A model generated the notes under the pieces. The model made no database searches and was not told where the DNA came from. It saw only the letters and a list, made by a program, of their open reading frames with translations. The position numbers were made by a program, and so were the translations under genes. From Mauremys mutica (taxonomy: Eukaryota; Chordata; Testudines; Geoemydidae), in contig NC_059081.1 of assembly GCF_020497125.1 (NCBI RefSeq), forward strand, positions 58,486,768 through 58,550,767: 64,000 bases of DNA. The letters run 5' to 3'. Below are positions 33,169 through 45,300 of the stretch, one piece after another (the stretch's first letter is position 1; each line of letters opens with the position of its first letter).

Positions 33169-34567
33169 CAGGGGTTCTCAAACTTTTTTTTGCTGGGCCC
33201 CGCTTTGAAAATATTTCAGGCTGTGACAACCCACCACCCCAGAAAACAGTGATAGCAAATTACTGTACATACTCATAGAAGCACTAAATTAAATATGTAA
33301 TCATTATCCCTGCAGTCAAAGGTGCTGAAGCCTTACAAAAAGTGTAAAGCAACAGTATGGTATTGCCACCGTCAGGGGTGGCAAGTTATATGGGCCCGTG
33401 GTGCCCGGGCTGCAGCAATATTCAGGGCCTGGGGGCCTGCCACCCCCACGTGCTTTCCCCGAGTGTCCCGTGGTCCCCACTTGCTGCCCCGGTGCACCTC
33501 CCCTGGGCCCTATAGCGTCCCTGCCTTTCGCCTGCAGCTCTGCGCTCCGCTCTGCTGGCTCCTGGCATCGACTGTTGCCGCAGGGTCCTACTGCCCCCCA
33601 TGCACTAGTGCCAGGGCAGGCTGACCCTGCCCATCCACCAAAGACCCTTCCCTTTTCCAGCATAGGGGGCCCCCGTGCCCACAGTCACTGCTCCTGCCCC
33701 ATGCTGGGCAAGGGGCAGCCCCATCCCCCACCCCCAGTGAGGCTACAGTGAGGGGCAGCAGCAGGGGAGGAGGCGCACATGTGATGGCAGCCCCCTCCCC
33801 TGCACCCACCACAGAGGAGGTGAGGGGGCTTCCTAGACCTGAGAGGGGCCCTAGGACCACATGCAGTGACAGTGGTGTAAGGTGAGTGTGCTGCCAGGGG
33901 GGAAGAGGGGAGCCCCTCCCCCTGGAGCTTGCTGCTGCCGGCGGGAAGAGGGCTGGGGGGAGTTCTCTCTGGCCCCAGCCCCAGGGCAGCCTGTCTGCAC
34001 CCCAAACTCCTCAAATCCACCCCAGCCCAGTGCACACACCCCCAGCCAGAGACTCACCCCCCCCATACTCCAACCCTCTGCCCTAGCCCTGAGCCCCTCC
34101 CACACCTCAAACCCCTCATCCCCCCCACAACCGAGCCCTCTGCCCCAGCCCTGAGCCCCCTCCTGCATCGTGACCCCTCATCCTTCGCCCCAACCCACAG
34201 CCCTCACCCCTGCACCCCAACCCTCTGCCTGAGCCCCTCCCACACCCCAGAGCCCTCATCACCACCCCCACCCCAGAGCCCTCACATTTTTACATCATTA
34301 AAAAAAATATATATCGGCTTACAAGGCGGGAGTGGGGGGGCGGGACTTGGACCTGTTCTGAGCACCACCAAAAATTATACAAACCTGCTGCCCCTGGCCA
34401 ACCTTATTTCTGGGCTTCTTCTGGCCAGAGAGTGACGGGTGCTTGTCCTCTGTTTGGAACTTGAAATATGGTAACCCTAGCAAAGGATCTAAAAGTTATC
34501 GCAATATTTTTTGTGATCTTGTGACCCCTCTACAATAGCTTTGTGAACCCCGGTTTGAGAAATGCTG
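33169..34567. mobile_element. hAT element with perfect 8-bp duplication, hosting a second hAT
   Basis: The left end 'caggggttctcaaacttttt' and the right end 'gtttgagaaatgctg' are inverted repeats of the Charlie type. The duplication ccttaaag is perfect (33161-33168 and 34568-34575). Near the right end, 'atcttgtgacccctctacaa' pairs with 'ggctgtgacaacccaccacc' near the left. A GC-rich hAT (33373-34396) is inserted within it. Without the insert the host is about 370 bp and non-coding. Confidence 0.92.
33373..34396 (-). mobile_element. GC-rich hAT-type element nested in the previous one
   Basis: The ends are 'caggggtggcaagttatatg' and, read from the other strand, 'caggggcagcaggtttgtat'. The flanking 8-mers gccaccgt (33365-33372) and gccaacct (34397-34404) agree at 6 of 8. 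Both ends and the interior (for example 'gcttgctgctgccggcggga') match the family of the 3.5 kb element at 42083-45609 in opposite orientation. The right part (34010-34280) is a degenerate C-rich tandem array of 'ccagccctgagcccctccc' units. The open frames here (up to 168 codons) reflect base composition. The high GC could be mistaken for a CpG-island promoter. Confidence 0.85.
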
Positions 34568-34575
34568 CCTTAAAG

Positions 34576-37500
34576 GCTATTAGTATGTGGAAACAGGGTC
34601 CTGTTGAAAGTGTCTAAAATATAGCTAAAGACACAAAGTTATGTGGGTTTTGATATTTACTACTCATTTTTACATTCTGAAATTTTTTTTTAAAACACAC
34701 TTTTCAGTCCTTGAGATGACAGTTTTTTTCATTCGTGGAATAATAGTCTCCCCTGCTGGAAAAGCTCTAGCCTTTTGCTGTATACTGAAAATTAAGAGAC
34801 TGTTGGTATGCTTTCCTGACAAATTAAGAATGCTCAGTGTTCTGTACCATGAGTTTTCCATGTCTGATATGCATTGAATGTATGTTTTAAGCTATTTATT
34901 TTCTTGTTATGGAAAGTTGAAGAAAGATAAAATAAAGACTACAATTCAGTGCTCTGGGGGGTGAGGGGAAGAGAGAGATTTGGACAATAAATCCCCAGAA
35001 CTGGAAGTCTCAACTTGTGGTGCTTTTTTGCTCCGTGCTGTCACGTAGGCAGGGTGTGCCATCTTGACTCCGGTGGGGAGGTCCAATTTCCTCACAGTTC
35101 CTTCACTCTGGTACTGCTGATCCTGCTGTTTTTCTGCTTCATTACCCTAATATGTGTATTGTTGGTGCCTTTTCACTTCCAGCCCTTCAGACAGGTTCAA
35201 AGGCTACTTTAATGGAACCAAAGAAAAGCCCTACAGTGCCACAAAAATATTCAACCAATTTACGAGATATTCAATAGTATGATTACAGAATTAAATTCAG
35301 CTGCAATGGTACAATGACAGGCTTAAATGAAATCTGGACTGAAGTTCAACCTCTTTGGTGAGAAGTTGATACAGTGAAAAACCTGTTGTTCTATTTAACA
35401 GACTGCTAAATTATGGGCTGCTGGAAGTGAGTAAGAATAGCAAACCTTTCTTGTTGCAGTTAATAATTATGGCAGAAGTAAGTGTTTCTACACAAAGATT
35501 CTAATATCAATTCTTATTTTTTAATCTTAAAATGTAATTTTTTAATACTTTTGTGTTTGAAATGAATCAAATTAGCTGGTGCTACTATTGGAAAACCTTC
35601 AATATTAAGATGAAAGATTTCTATTAAATTGAGCAGTAGCTATTGTGTAGTCATTATTCACTTATAAACATGGTCTTCTGATTCAGTTGACAGCAATATT
35701 GTATGCAAATTCCAGTTTAATTTGTGGTTATCATCATTGTGACAAACCTGTTTCCATATAATCTGGTTTCTGTAACATTCTTCTATGCTAATCCAGACCA
35801 TGCTTTATCACCACCTTTGCAGGAAGTGGGCTTGCCAGTTATGCTTCTGGTTTGTTGTGTTTTTTTTCTTATTTCTTTTCCATTTCCCTTTATGACCACC
35901 TGTCCAAAGAATCTGGCATGTGGCTACTTCAGTTTTACTACCACTACACTACTGACTTAAATATGTAAGCTCAGCAAAATATCAGAATAATACTGCATTT
36001 GGAGGTCATGTTTTGGAAGGTACTATACAGGAAGAAAAGCCTTAATGTCATACATCAATCTATAGACATCTTTTCCTTTTCAGAAGAAATCATAACAAAG
36101 AGGATCGTTAGCGCTCTTTGTGTTGAGAGCATTTATTATGCCTCAAGTTCCTACTTGCTAGGGACTCCTCAGTCAATCTGCATCACATATGGGTAGCCTG
36201 TTGGTCTCAGGGAATATCCATTTGGTCCCTGGAAATTTTGGTCCTGAGAGAGTTTCCCTGTACTTTTATTTGACATTACAAACAATATGTAGTGCATCTT
36301 TTGATGCAGCATTTGAACAGCAGGTGTTGCAGGCTGCCTTTCATATGTAGCCCTAGCCTTAGGATCTGGTCTGGCATTATGCTAAGGAAGGGTAATTTCT
36401 TAAATGTTAATAAGATTTTTTTAAAATATTTGTATGTCACCTAGACATCCTAGGCAGTTAGGCTGAGATGATAGGATTGTTCTTTGATTTCTTGTTGATA
36501 GTTACTGCTAGACTGTTCAGCTGGAGCTTGGCAACCACGGCGAACTGTATGTATGGAGAGTCTGGTCCTCTCCATCTCTTTGAATGAAGGTGATGAATTT
36601 AGAAGAAGTGAGGGAATATAGCAATCTATATATTCAATTCAGGAAGTCCCCTGCATATGTGGATTGAAGTTATCTTTGGGGGGAATTTGAGGCTTTTTAA
36701 CCGGGCTTTGGGTTGAGTCCTCTAATTGGCACTGGATCAGAAACAACTAAGTTGTATTATTAATTTAACAGGTTTTATAAATGCACATAGAGACATATAA
36801 GTACTTTTCTAAACAGAATCAAATTAAATGGCATCTATTTTCTATAATGATAGTTTGTATTGTTTGGGTCAACCCTGTAACTGGGGCCTTTTATAGAGGA
36901 GTAATCATTCTAGAGCACTATCTTACAAGTAGATGTAGTGTGAACGTGCATTATTTTGTTAACTGTTTTAATTTTTGTTTTTGATGACACGCGTGCTGAT
37001 ATTACAATGTCTATAAAGTTATACTGAACTTTGTCAAACTCATTAGATTACTGCTTTATTTCATTAGTTCAAAGCATCAATACTTTGATTATGGTGAAAA
37101 CATGTGTATTTGCTATTTGCCCAGCCAGAGTAGGGTAGAAAATACATCAGAACTGTTTTGTTGTTAATGTAACAGTTTTGTCTTGGCTGCTACAGATGTC
37201 TGTTGTAAAGACATACATTTCTAAAATCTGCAAAATGGCATTAAGTTTCTTTTACCCACTGTACAATTGTAATACTGCTGTAAACTTTTAAATCTGTGTA
37301 ATACTTCAGTCAAACTGTGTGTTAATTATAACAACTCATTAAAGATTCTGGTTATGATGGAAGAAGGAGGATTGAAAATTACACTAGATTAATTTAGCAA
37401 TATCTGAGATACTTTATTTTCTAGAGTCCTTGTTTGTCTCTTCTCTTTGGAAGTAAAAGCCCTGCTGTCAGGCACAGATTTGCCTGTGGTTCCTGTCTGT

Positions 37501-37916
37501 TTGGTGGAGGCTGTTTGTGGTGGCTGGAGAGGCATCTGTAATGCTGGGGAGTTGCCAGGACCTCATTAAGTGCATCTTGGATCACAGCCAGACATCCAAT
37601 GCAGTGGAGCCTCAGCATTTTCTTTGAGAACCAAGAGAAGCAATTGAAAAAGGGGGAGGGGAAAGGGAGAAAAGTCTGCTTCACCTATGAATTGCTGTGT
37701 TTTATTGTGTTAAATGGGTTTAGCTGAACTCTTGGAATTACATTTAGCCCTTAATTTCTACTAGTTGTTGTAAAGCTGAATAGAGCATCCCCGGCCTCCT
37801 CCTTTTTTTTGTTTTTGTTTTTTGTTTGTTTGTATTAATGAGACACAACAATTGTAATAGGGCATTCAAACTTCTGTCCTTCAGTACTGTTAATAAAAGT
37901 GACTTTTCTTTTGCAG
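34576..37916 (+). other. repeat-poor DNA, probably intron upstream of the terminal exon
   Basis: AT-rich with no recognised transposon over 3.3 kb, in contrast to the flanks. If the exon at 37917 is real, this is the 3' part of its last intron. No second exon could be supported. Confidence 0.4.
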
Positions 37917-37991
37917 TTTTATGACCCAGATGAGAATGAAGAAAACAGTTGTTTGGAGGACTCTTTAAACATGACAACTGTAGCAAAATAA
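37917..37991 (+). CDS. putative terminal coding exon of an unidentified host gene
   Basis: A pyrimidine-rich tract and acceptor ('gacttttcttttgcag') end at 37916. From there 24 codons run to a TAA at 37989-37991, starting FYDPDENEEN and ending SLNMTTVAK. The peptide is acidic, polar and free of low-complexity bias, as expected of a cytoplasmic C-terminus. The exon is 75 nt to the stop with phase 0. About 2.2 kb of AT-rich, repeat-free DNA follows and would serve as 3' UTR. The other two frames from the acceptor give a 16-codon peptide ending at a TAA and an immediate stop. I do not recognise the protein, and no upstream exon was found in the window. A chance acceptor before a short open frame is the main alternative. 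Confidence 0.5.
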   Translation, partial: FYDPDENEENSCLEDSLNMTTVAK

Positions 37992-40174
37992 GGCAGTTTA
38001 AAAGATCCTTTGTGAAGTTGTTTAGGCCTCAAATTTTCCATATCTTTAAAATTGTACATTCTGTTGAAAAGTAAATGTCAGTTGATTCTATGTCCTTAAA
38101 TTGCTCACTGTAACAGTAAATGATGTGAATTAAATGCTAATGTACATACATTTGTGCATAACTTTCTGTAATGCACATGCCAAGGTTTCTTTAAGGTATA
38201 TAATACATGCAATAATTAAAATATTATATACTTCAGTTACGCAGCTGGAGAAATAAATGTTTAACTGCAAGAGGCCATATTTTAAGATCTTCTTAGATAT
38301 TTGAGACCTAAAGCAACTCAGTCCTTTTGAGATCAAACAAGAAAGTTTGTAGCTTTCTGAAATGAAGTTCTTCTAATGCAAAAGGAAAAAGAATGCAACC
38401 TGTGATCATACTACTAAACTAAATTCAAGCTATTAAAAAGTACATCTTTGTGGTGCTGGTGTAGCTTTGAGTAGTGCTGGCCATAAAAAGCTCTTTGTAC
38501 AGACACAGGGTAAAAAGTACTGCCTTTATCAAATGTTTTGAACAACTCACATGTAAAATTGTACACTGAGACTATCTAAGCGTGAAGGGAACCCAGAATA
38601 GTTTAGTGTTCAGCAGTTATGTGATTATAATGTGAATTGATCTCTTTGAATGGCTTGGAAGAGTGTTACTTGGATACGCCTCAATCAGTCTTCTCTGTCT
38701 TCCTCACACCCATTCCCACAAAGTCTACAATACTGCATGAAAAAAGACATGAAAATTAAGCTACAGTGTGATACTATCCAGCACTGTCAACTGTGAAAGG
38801 TATTATTTGTTCATGTTAGCTGATTTGTTATGTAAATTAGCAGAATAAATCTCCTCCAGGCTTTTAAAATTTTGGTTCTTTTGCAAATACCTGAGTTGTA
38901 AACTAATACTGGGAGATCTAATAGGATATCCAGGAGAGAGATCATTTTTCCTGGAGGAATGGTGGATTTTTGTTGTTGTTGATTGTGTGTATATATATGG
39001 TAAACTTCCATATAGCACAATTTTTGTTGTACACTGTGAACATGGAAACTAAAAATGTGCCAAGTTATCTATGATACTGGATTGCAAAGTACATGGAGAC
39101 ATAAAATTCATGTACTCACAAATGACCCCAGACTAATCAGTTTGTAGCAGAGCTCTTAGAATAAGTTGAACTGTTTGTTGTTGCTGTGAGTACACTACAG
39201 CTTTTCTGTGAATTTTACAAGCAATTACTGTGGACAGCTTTGCCCATTTTATGTTCCATACTTATTTTTTAGTATAAGATTTTTGTACAGCAATGAATAT
39301 GTATTGTAGGTATTTACTTGACATCACTGTTTAAGATATGGGAGTTATTCTCGTATTTTATTTGAGCTTGTGAAAATGATTCAAATTGAGATGAACTATA
39401 GTCAGAGAAATTGGACACCGGTAAACACTGTTGCTCTTTGTACAGCAGCAGATTGGTTAATAGATTCATGCTGCTGCTCTCTGCAAAGGAGCCAGGTCAG
39501 AACAAGAGGCCCACTGTTCCTGTGTGTTCTGGGATGTGGATATATTCATAGTTGGGATCTTTCTCTGGGGACAGTTGGGCAACCCATGGTTGTTGGCTGT
39601 TTTTAGTTTTTTGTTTTTTGGTTTTTTTTTTAAACTACTTTTGTTTTGGCAGTGCAAGCTGTAATATTGATGAGTGATTAAAACACTTTTAAAAAGAAGT
39701 ATTGAATTTGTGTAAAACCATTCTGCAGTGTCTGAAAGAAAACGTTGTTACTTTCATGTTTTTTTCTTTCCTCTCTCACATTGACACTTATTGTTGATGG
39801 TTGTTTTTTGTTTTTGTTTTGGTTGCTGTTGGATTCTTGAAAAAGGCTGCTTGATCAACTTATTATTTAGTCTACCTGAACTGTTCTACCTCTCACAAAG
39901 TAAGACTTCAGGGGGAAAAAAAATTGGGTATAAACAAATCAGTGCAAGCAAAGGAGTCCACTGAACATCCAAAAAGTAATACATGAGCTGGCAAAAGTTG
40001 ACCAATATTTCAAGTCGTGCCATAATTTACCAGAGAACTCTTAATGTATGCCTTTTTTTTAACTTTGTAGGCTAATAATGTTAGTATATACCAGACTACT
40101 GATGTGTTTGCTGTTAAAATAAATTTTAGTTATGCAAACTTTGAAATCATTTGGAGCAAAAAAAAAAAAAAAAA
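37992..40174 (+). other. candidate 3' UTR of the gene above
   Basis: AT-rich, without transposons. Candidate polyadenylation signals 'aataaa' lie at 38252-38257 (proximal) and 40118-40123 (distal). A run of 17 A follows at 40158-40174. A Pumilio-type motif 'tgtacata' is at 38141-38148, and a 'tgtaaata' lies further on at about 40374. The extent is inference from the exon call and composition. Confidence 0.35.
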
Positions 40175-42074
40175 GTTCAGAAACATTGGTGCACACATTG
40201 GAAAACTGCGTTTGTTGTACTTTTTTAAGGCTATTGATTTTTCACATATATATATCTCTGTCACATAGAAAAAATGCCTGGTTGTTGGTAATGGTCAGGG
40301 GAAAATGATTTTGACCACCGCAGCACACTCATTTATTAAGGAAAGGACAGGAGTTAGGTACTTGGAAGAAGTATGTAAATATATGGTTTAAAAAAATGAT
40401 GAGGTAGTCCATCTATACATAATCACATCTCATTAATTTTATAAAGAATTATTTTTATGTGACCAGTTAGTCAAATTAATATGCAAAATAGTTTGTCATT
40501 TCCACTACACATATGTCTGACTAAAGGATTGTTCCTTTTATATGACAAAGGATGAATATAGGACTTTGGACGACTCAGATAAGGAAAACTGTGTTTAAAA
40601 GGGAACTATATTTAATTTCCATTTTAACTATCTTATCCATTTTAACTGAATAAGCATAAAGTACTTAAAACAAAATTTAGCCAGTTGGATCTTTGAACTG
40701 TTGATTTGGATTTTTTTTAAACTGTAGATGATACACCTTTCTCGCTGTAATAATTGGAGTCAACATTTTGGTTTGTTTGTGGTTTCCACTGGAACCTCAA
40801 AATCAGATTGCAAGCCTGTACAGCCAGCCTTATGGATCTGTGACTCATATGCCCATCATCCTTTTTTTGCTCCTAGAAATAGTACGGCTAAAGTCTAGCA
40901 AATAATTTAAAATTAATAATTTTATCCATTGAATTATTTCTTTCTGGTCATAATTTCCACATATCAACTATCTAAAATATTTTTTACTCTGATTATTCAA
41001 AATTTGAACTTTCTTGCAACTGGTTAGCCCAGTTGCACTACATTTTTTTTTCTATTTCTTGCTTGTGTACCAGAAGTGCTTATATACTCATCCAATTTTG
41101 CACATGTGGATTTAAAATTTGGTTTCCTTAAATATCCATCTGTGACTTTTTGAAATTTGCTTTCTGCAAACATTTTTGTCAGTGAAATTTAATTGCTCAG
41201 TTGTTCATGGAAAGTGAACACACAGATTGTAAGCAAGACAAGCAAATTCATTTAAAAAAATGTGAAATTGTTTTTCATTCATAGTTATTGTTCTAGCTTT
41301 TAATTATTTAAAAACTTATTTTAGATGTTATTACTCAAGCTCCAAACCAATGGGCTTCCTGAATATATTTTAAAAACACAAGAACTTAAGAGATGCAAAG
41401 TAAAAGTGGAACAAAGCAACAGCATTTCTTCATCACCAGTAGTGACAAATACAACGTAAAACCTCCCATTGAACTTTCTCACTAGTTGGAAATCCCACAC
41501 TTCATTGCTTCAGTCCTTCACCAATGCCTGCTCAAAAGGATGGGCTTTGCTGTGTGTCTTTCAGGTCAGCAAATCCTGGCTATTTTGGACTTTGGGGCAC
41601 AGAGCATTTCAAAGGAAACTGGCTGTTACCAAACGTCTTTATAACACAAAGGCATCAGGCTCAGAGAACTTCGCTGATAGCAATTGTGGCAGGATGACCT
41701 AGCACATTTAAATAATGTCTAGCCCTTTTCTTTGAAAAGATAGCCTTGAAAATGTAAACTGATTACTAGGACTGAAAGGTTTTTTTCACTGCTTTTCATT
41801 CCTACTCTGAAGGAGAGTCACCAGGGATGGGCCCAATGGGGAATCCCTGAACTCCTTTCAGGTTTGCAGAGAGCTGTCATTTTGGGGTAAGCCTGTGTTG
41901 GGATTCCTTCCAAGACCTATTCACTTGGACTATCCAGAACACTTCGTTCAGTTCTGGAGGAAAACTTCATACAGTTCTCTGGGATCCAAAAACTCAGTTC
42001 AACTCCAGCTCATCACTCAGATTACTTCATTAGGCATGTAATAGCTCTTTTTTTTTCCATGCTGGCCAGGCCCA
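40175..42074. other. no recognised gene
   Basis: AT-rich, apparently unique DNA. The 77-codon open frame at 41469-41702 (+) has no recognisable motif. Confidence 0.45.
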
Positions 42075-42278
42075 GGTGCAGGCATAGGTGGCAGGTTTGT
42101 ATAATTTTTGGTGGGGCCCAAAATGGTGGTGCCCCCCCGCTCCCGCCCTGTAAGCCGATATAAAATGAAGCTACAACACGTCAGCGCCACAAGATTACAA
42201 GGGTCAATTAAAAGTGGAAAGTCAGAAGCAGCACTTGCCTACTTCAGTATACAGTATTACGGTATATTTTGTTGCACT

Positions 42279-42870
42279 TGTTGTGATGAAGTGGGAATGT
42301 TCTTAATATTTTCTCTGAATACTGTGTGGGTGCCTCAGTTTCCCCTGCAAGATGCCAACTGAAGGTGTTGGGGACAAAGCGATCAGGTGGCCTCCTTGTC
42401 CGGAAGAGACACAGAGGCCAGAGGAGGGAGTGTCAGTTTGGAGCTGGCTGGGGAAATGGGGAGAGACCCAGAACTTGGTTCTGGGCTCCCCACCCCGCAC
42501 GATGGACCTGACAGAGGGGTTCTGTTTTCTGTACCAACAAGCTCTGTTTAAACTATGTTCCTGTCATCTAATAAACCTTCTGTTTTACAGTCTGGCTGAG
42601 AGTCACATCTGACTGCAGAGTTGGGGTGCAGGGACCTCTGGCTGCCCCAGGACCCCACCTGGGCGGACTCACTGCGGAAAGTGCATGGTGTGGAAGGGCA
42701 TGCTGAATGCTCTGAGGTCAGACCCAGGAAGGTGTAAGCTTCTTGCCCTGGAGACAGTCTGCTCAGAGAGGAGGCTCCCCCAGAGTCCTGACTGGCTTTG
42801 AAGGAGTGGTTCCAGAGCATCCCAGCATCCCCTTCCACCCCATGCACTTCCCAGAAGTCCGCACAGGCAC
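42279..42870 (+). mobile_element. endogenous retrovirus solo LTR
   Basis: It starts 'tgttgtgatgaagtgggaat' and includes 'ggtgcctcagtttcccctgc'. A polyadenylation signal in 'ctaataaaccttctgtttta' (aataaa near 42571) is followed by 'cagagttggggtgcaggg', resembling the R-U5 part of a common turtle retroviral LTR as I remember it. A 5-bp gcact occurs just before the start (42274-42278) and again at 42867-42871, which may be the integration duplication and would then put the 3' end at 42866. No gag, pol or env sequence is present, so this is a recombined solo LTR. Its 3' end is not exact. Confidence 0.7.
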
Positions 42871-42891
42871 TAACACTCCCTCCTCTGGCCT

Positions 42892-43493
42892 TTGTCAAGA
42901 AGGCTAACAGCATTTTGGGCTGTATAAGTAGGGGCATTGCCAGCAGATCGAGGGACATGATCATTCTCCTCTATTCAACGTTGGTGAGGCCTCATCTAGA
43001 GTATTACGTGCAGTTTTGGGCCCCACATTGCAAGAAGGATGTGGAAAAATTGGAAAATCCAGTGGAGGGCAACAAAAATGATTAGGGGTCTGGAGCACAT
43101 GACTTCTGAGGAGAGGCTGAGGGAACTGGGATGGTTTAGTCTGCAGAAGAGAAGAATGAGGGAGGATTTGATAGCTGCTTTCAGCTACCTGATAGGGGGT
43201 TACAAAAAGGATGGATCTAGACTGTTCTCAGTGGTAGCAGAGGACAGAACAAGGAGTAATGGGGGAGGTTTAGGTTGGATATTAAGAAAAACTTTTTCAC
43301 TAGGAGGGTGGTGAAACACTGGAATGGGTTACCTAGGGAGGTGGTGGAATCTCCTTCCTTAGAGGTTTTTAAGGCCTGGCTTGACAAAGCCCTGGCTGGG
43401 ATGATTTAGTTGGGAATTGGTCCTGCTTTGAGCATGAGGTTGGACTAGATGACCTCCTGAGGCCCCTTCCAACCCTGATATTCTATGATACTC
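42892..43493 (+). mobile_element. CR1 LINE 3' end, young subfamily, inside the hAT
   Basis: The frame reads [40 protein letters not shown] and then, after a frameshift near 43060, [19 protein letters not shown] with [19 protein letters not shown]. The end 'ccaaccctgatattctatga' is the CR1 3' terminus. The sequence is very close to the copy at 19199-20640, so both belong to one subfamily. It is heavily 5' truncated. Confidence 0.92.
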
Positions 43494-44689
43494 TAAACTG
43501 ACCACCAAATTTAAGTTGCGTGTTTTTCCCGTCAGGTGAGGACTTGGGGGCAGGGCTGGGGATAAGGAATGTGGGGTGCAGACAGGCTGCCCCAGGGCTA
43601 GGGCCAAAGAGGACTCCCCTCCACCCTCCCTGGCAGCAGCAAGCTCCAGGGGAGGGACCCCTCCTCTCCCCCGCAGTTCACTGCACATGGTCCTAGGTCC
43701 CTCTCAGGTCCAGAAAGCCCACTCACCTCCCCTAGGGTGGGTACCGAGGGGGGAGGTTGCCATCACGTGTGGCCTCCCCTGCTGCCACCCCTCACCATAG
43801 CCTCACTGGGGATGGGGCTGCCCCTTGCCCAGCATGGTGCAGGAGTGGGGACTGCAGGGTGGTAGCTGGGGAGGGGCACAGTATCACAAAATTCACCTAA
43901 GCCCCAGCTGCACAGGTCTAGGAAGCTCCCCTCCCCAGTGGTGTAGCCAGGTTCTAACATCAGGGGGAGCGAACACGTAAAAAAAGATGCCAGCCAACAT
44001 ATCCAATTACTAATCAGGTAGTTCTATAACAGGCTATAACAGGCTGCCCTGGACCCCATCACCCCCTGAAGCACAAGGTAGGGGTAGGCACCACCATGTT
44101 GTGCAACAAACACTTGACAAAATTACTGGACTTAGTGATGGACAATGCGGGCAGGTGGGTATTATGTCATTCAATCATTCAACCCATAAAATTGCACACA
44201 TTTTGCCTCAGTGAAATTAAATATCCAGAGAATTACTGGGCCTGTGATGATGACCAGGGCTTGCTCACCTGTGGCTCGGCCCCCCCCTTCCTGTGCTGTG
44301 GAGGCACAGCCAGGCAGGTCTGCATCTGCAGGCAGGCACCCTGCCTCATGTGCAGCTCCTGTGGGCCCTGATAGCCACTAGACTGGGAGCCTCCCGGCCA
44401 ATGGAATGGGCTGGGCTGGGGGGCGGAAGGCAAAGGGGGAGATTGTAGGGAGCTTTGGAGGAGGGGAGGCAGTGGGGGAGGGGAGTGGGCTGGCACAAAG
44501 GGGAGGGCTCTCTGGAGAGGAGTGACAGGGGTCATTGGGAGTCTCTCGAGGGGGCAGAGGGTTGTGTGGGTCTCTGTGGGGCAGGGGGCTATGATGGGCG
44601 GAGCCAGCTGCAACCTGGGTCTGCTCTGCGGAGGGTGTTGCTATAGTCCCCTCAGGAAGCTCCCCCCATCCTGTGTATTTTATACCAGC

Positions 44690-45300
44690 CCCGGGGTGCT
44701 CATTGCTGCTCCTTTCCCCACCCACGGCTCCATCTGTCTGTCCCCACAACCCCCCAGCTGTGTCCGTCTGTCTGTCCTCACAACTCCCCTGGCTGTGTCC
44801 CGGTGTGTGTCTGTCCCACAACCCCCTGGCTGTGTCCTTGTGTCTGTCTGTCCCACAACCCCCAGCTGTGTCTGGCTGGCTGCCCCCACCACCCCCGGCT
44901 GTGTCTGGCTGGCTGCCCCCACCACCCCCCTGGCTGTGTCCTTATGTCTGTCTGTCCCACCACCCCCGGCTGTGTGTGTCTGTCCCCCCCCGCTGTGTGT
45001 GTCTGTCCCACAACCCCCTGGCTGTGTCCTTGTGTCTGTCTGTCCCACAACCCCCTGGCTGTGTTTGGCTGGCTGCCCCCCCCCGCTGTGTATGTCTGTC
45101 CCCCCACAACCCCCCGCTGTGTGTGTGTCTGTCCCACAACCCCCTGGCTGTGTCTGGCTGGCTGCCCCCACCACCCCCGGCTGTGTCTGGCTGTCCCACA
45201 ACCCCCTGGCTGTGTCTGTTTGTCCCCACCAAACCCCCCTCCCCGGCTGTGTCCATGTGTCTGGCTGCCCCCACAGCTCACCGGCTGTGTCTTTCTGATA
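44690..45300. repeat. GC-rich minisatellite
   Basis: Imperfect tandem units of about 40-45 bp are built from 'cacaaccccctggctgtgtc' and 'tgtctgtctgtccca', or from the variant 'tggctggctgcccccacc'. Because the units keep several frames open, both strands show open frames of 110-315 codons with Pro/Cys/Leu or Gly/Thr/Gln repeats. These are not genes. The array lies within the hAT element. Confidence 0.9.

Noticed and set aside
33316..34435. GC-rich block as a CpG-island promoter with coding potential
   Set aside because: It is bounded by transposon termini and target duplications and matches the family at 42083-45609, so the GC content belongs to the element.
35101..35212. Hydrophobic stretch after 'ttcctcacag' as a transmembrane exon
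   Set aside because: It encodes a Leu/Phe/Ile-rich segment, but no donor GT follows at a sensible position and the frame ends soon after. Hydrophobic frames are common in T-rich DNA.
40158..40174. A17 tract as the tail of a processed pseudogene including the exon at 37917
   Set aside because: The sequence before the exon is intron-like with a polypyrimidine tract, so spliced retroposition does not fit. The tract is probably just a genomic A run.
44690..45300. Regularly spaced repeats resembling a CRISPR array
   Set aside because: The units are contiguous and degenerate without unique spacers of constant length, and the host is a vertebrate. This is a minisatellite.
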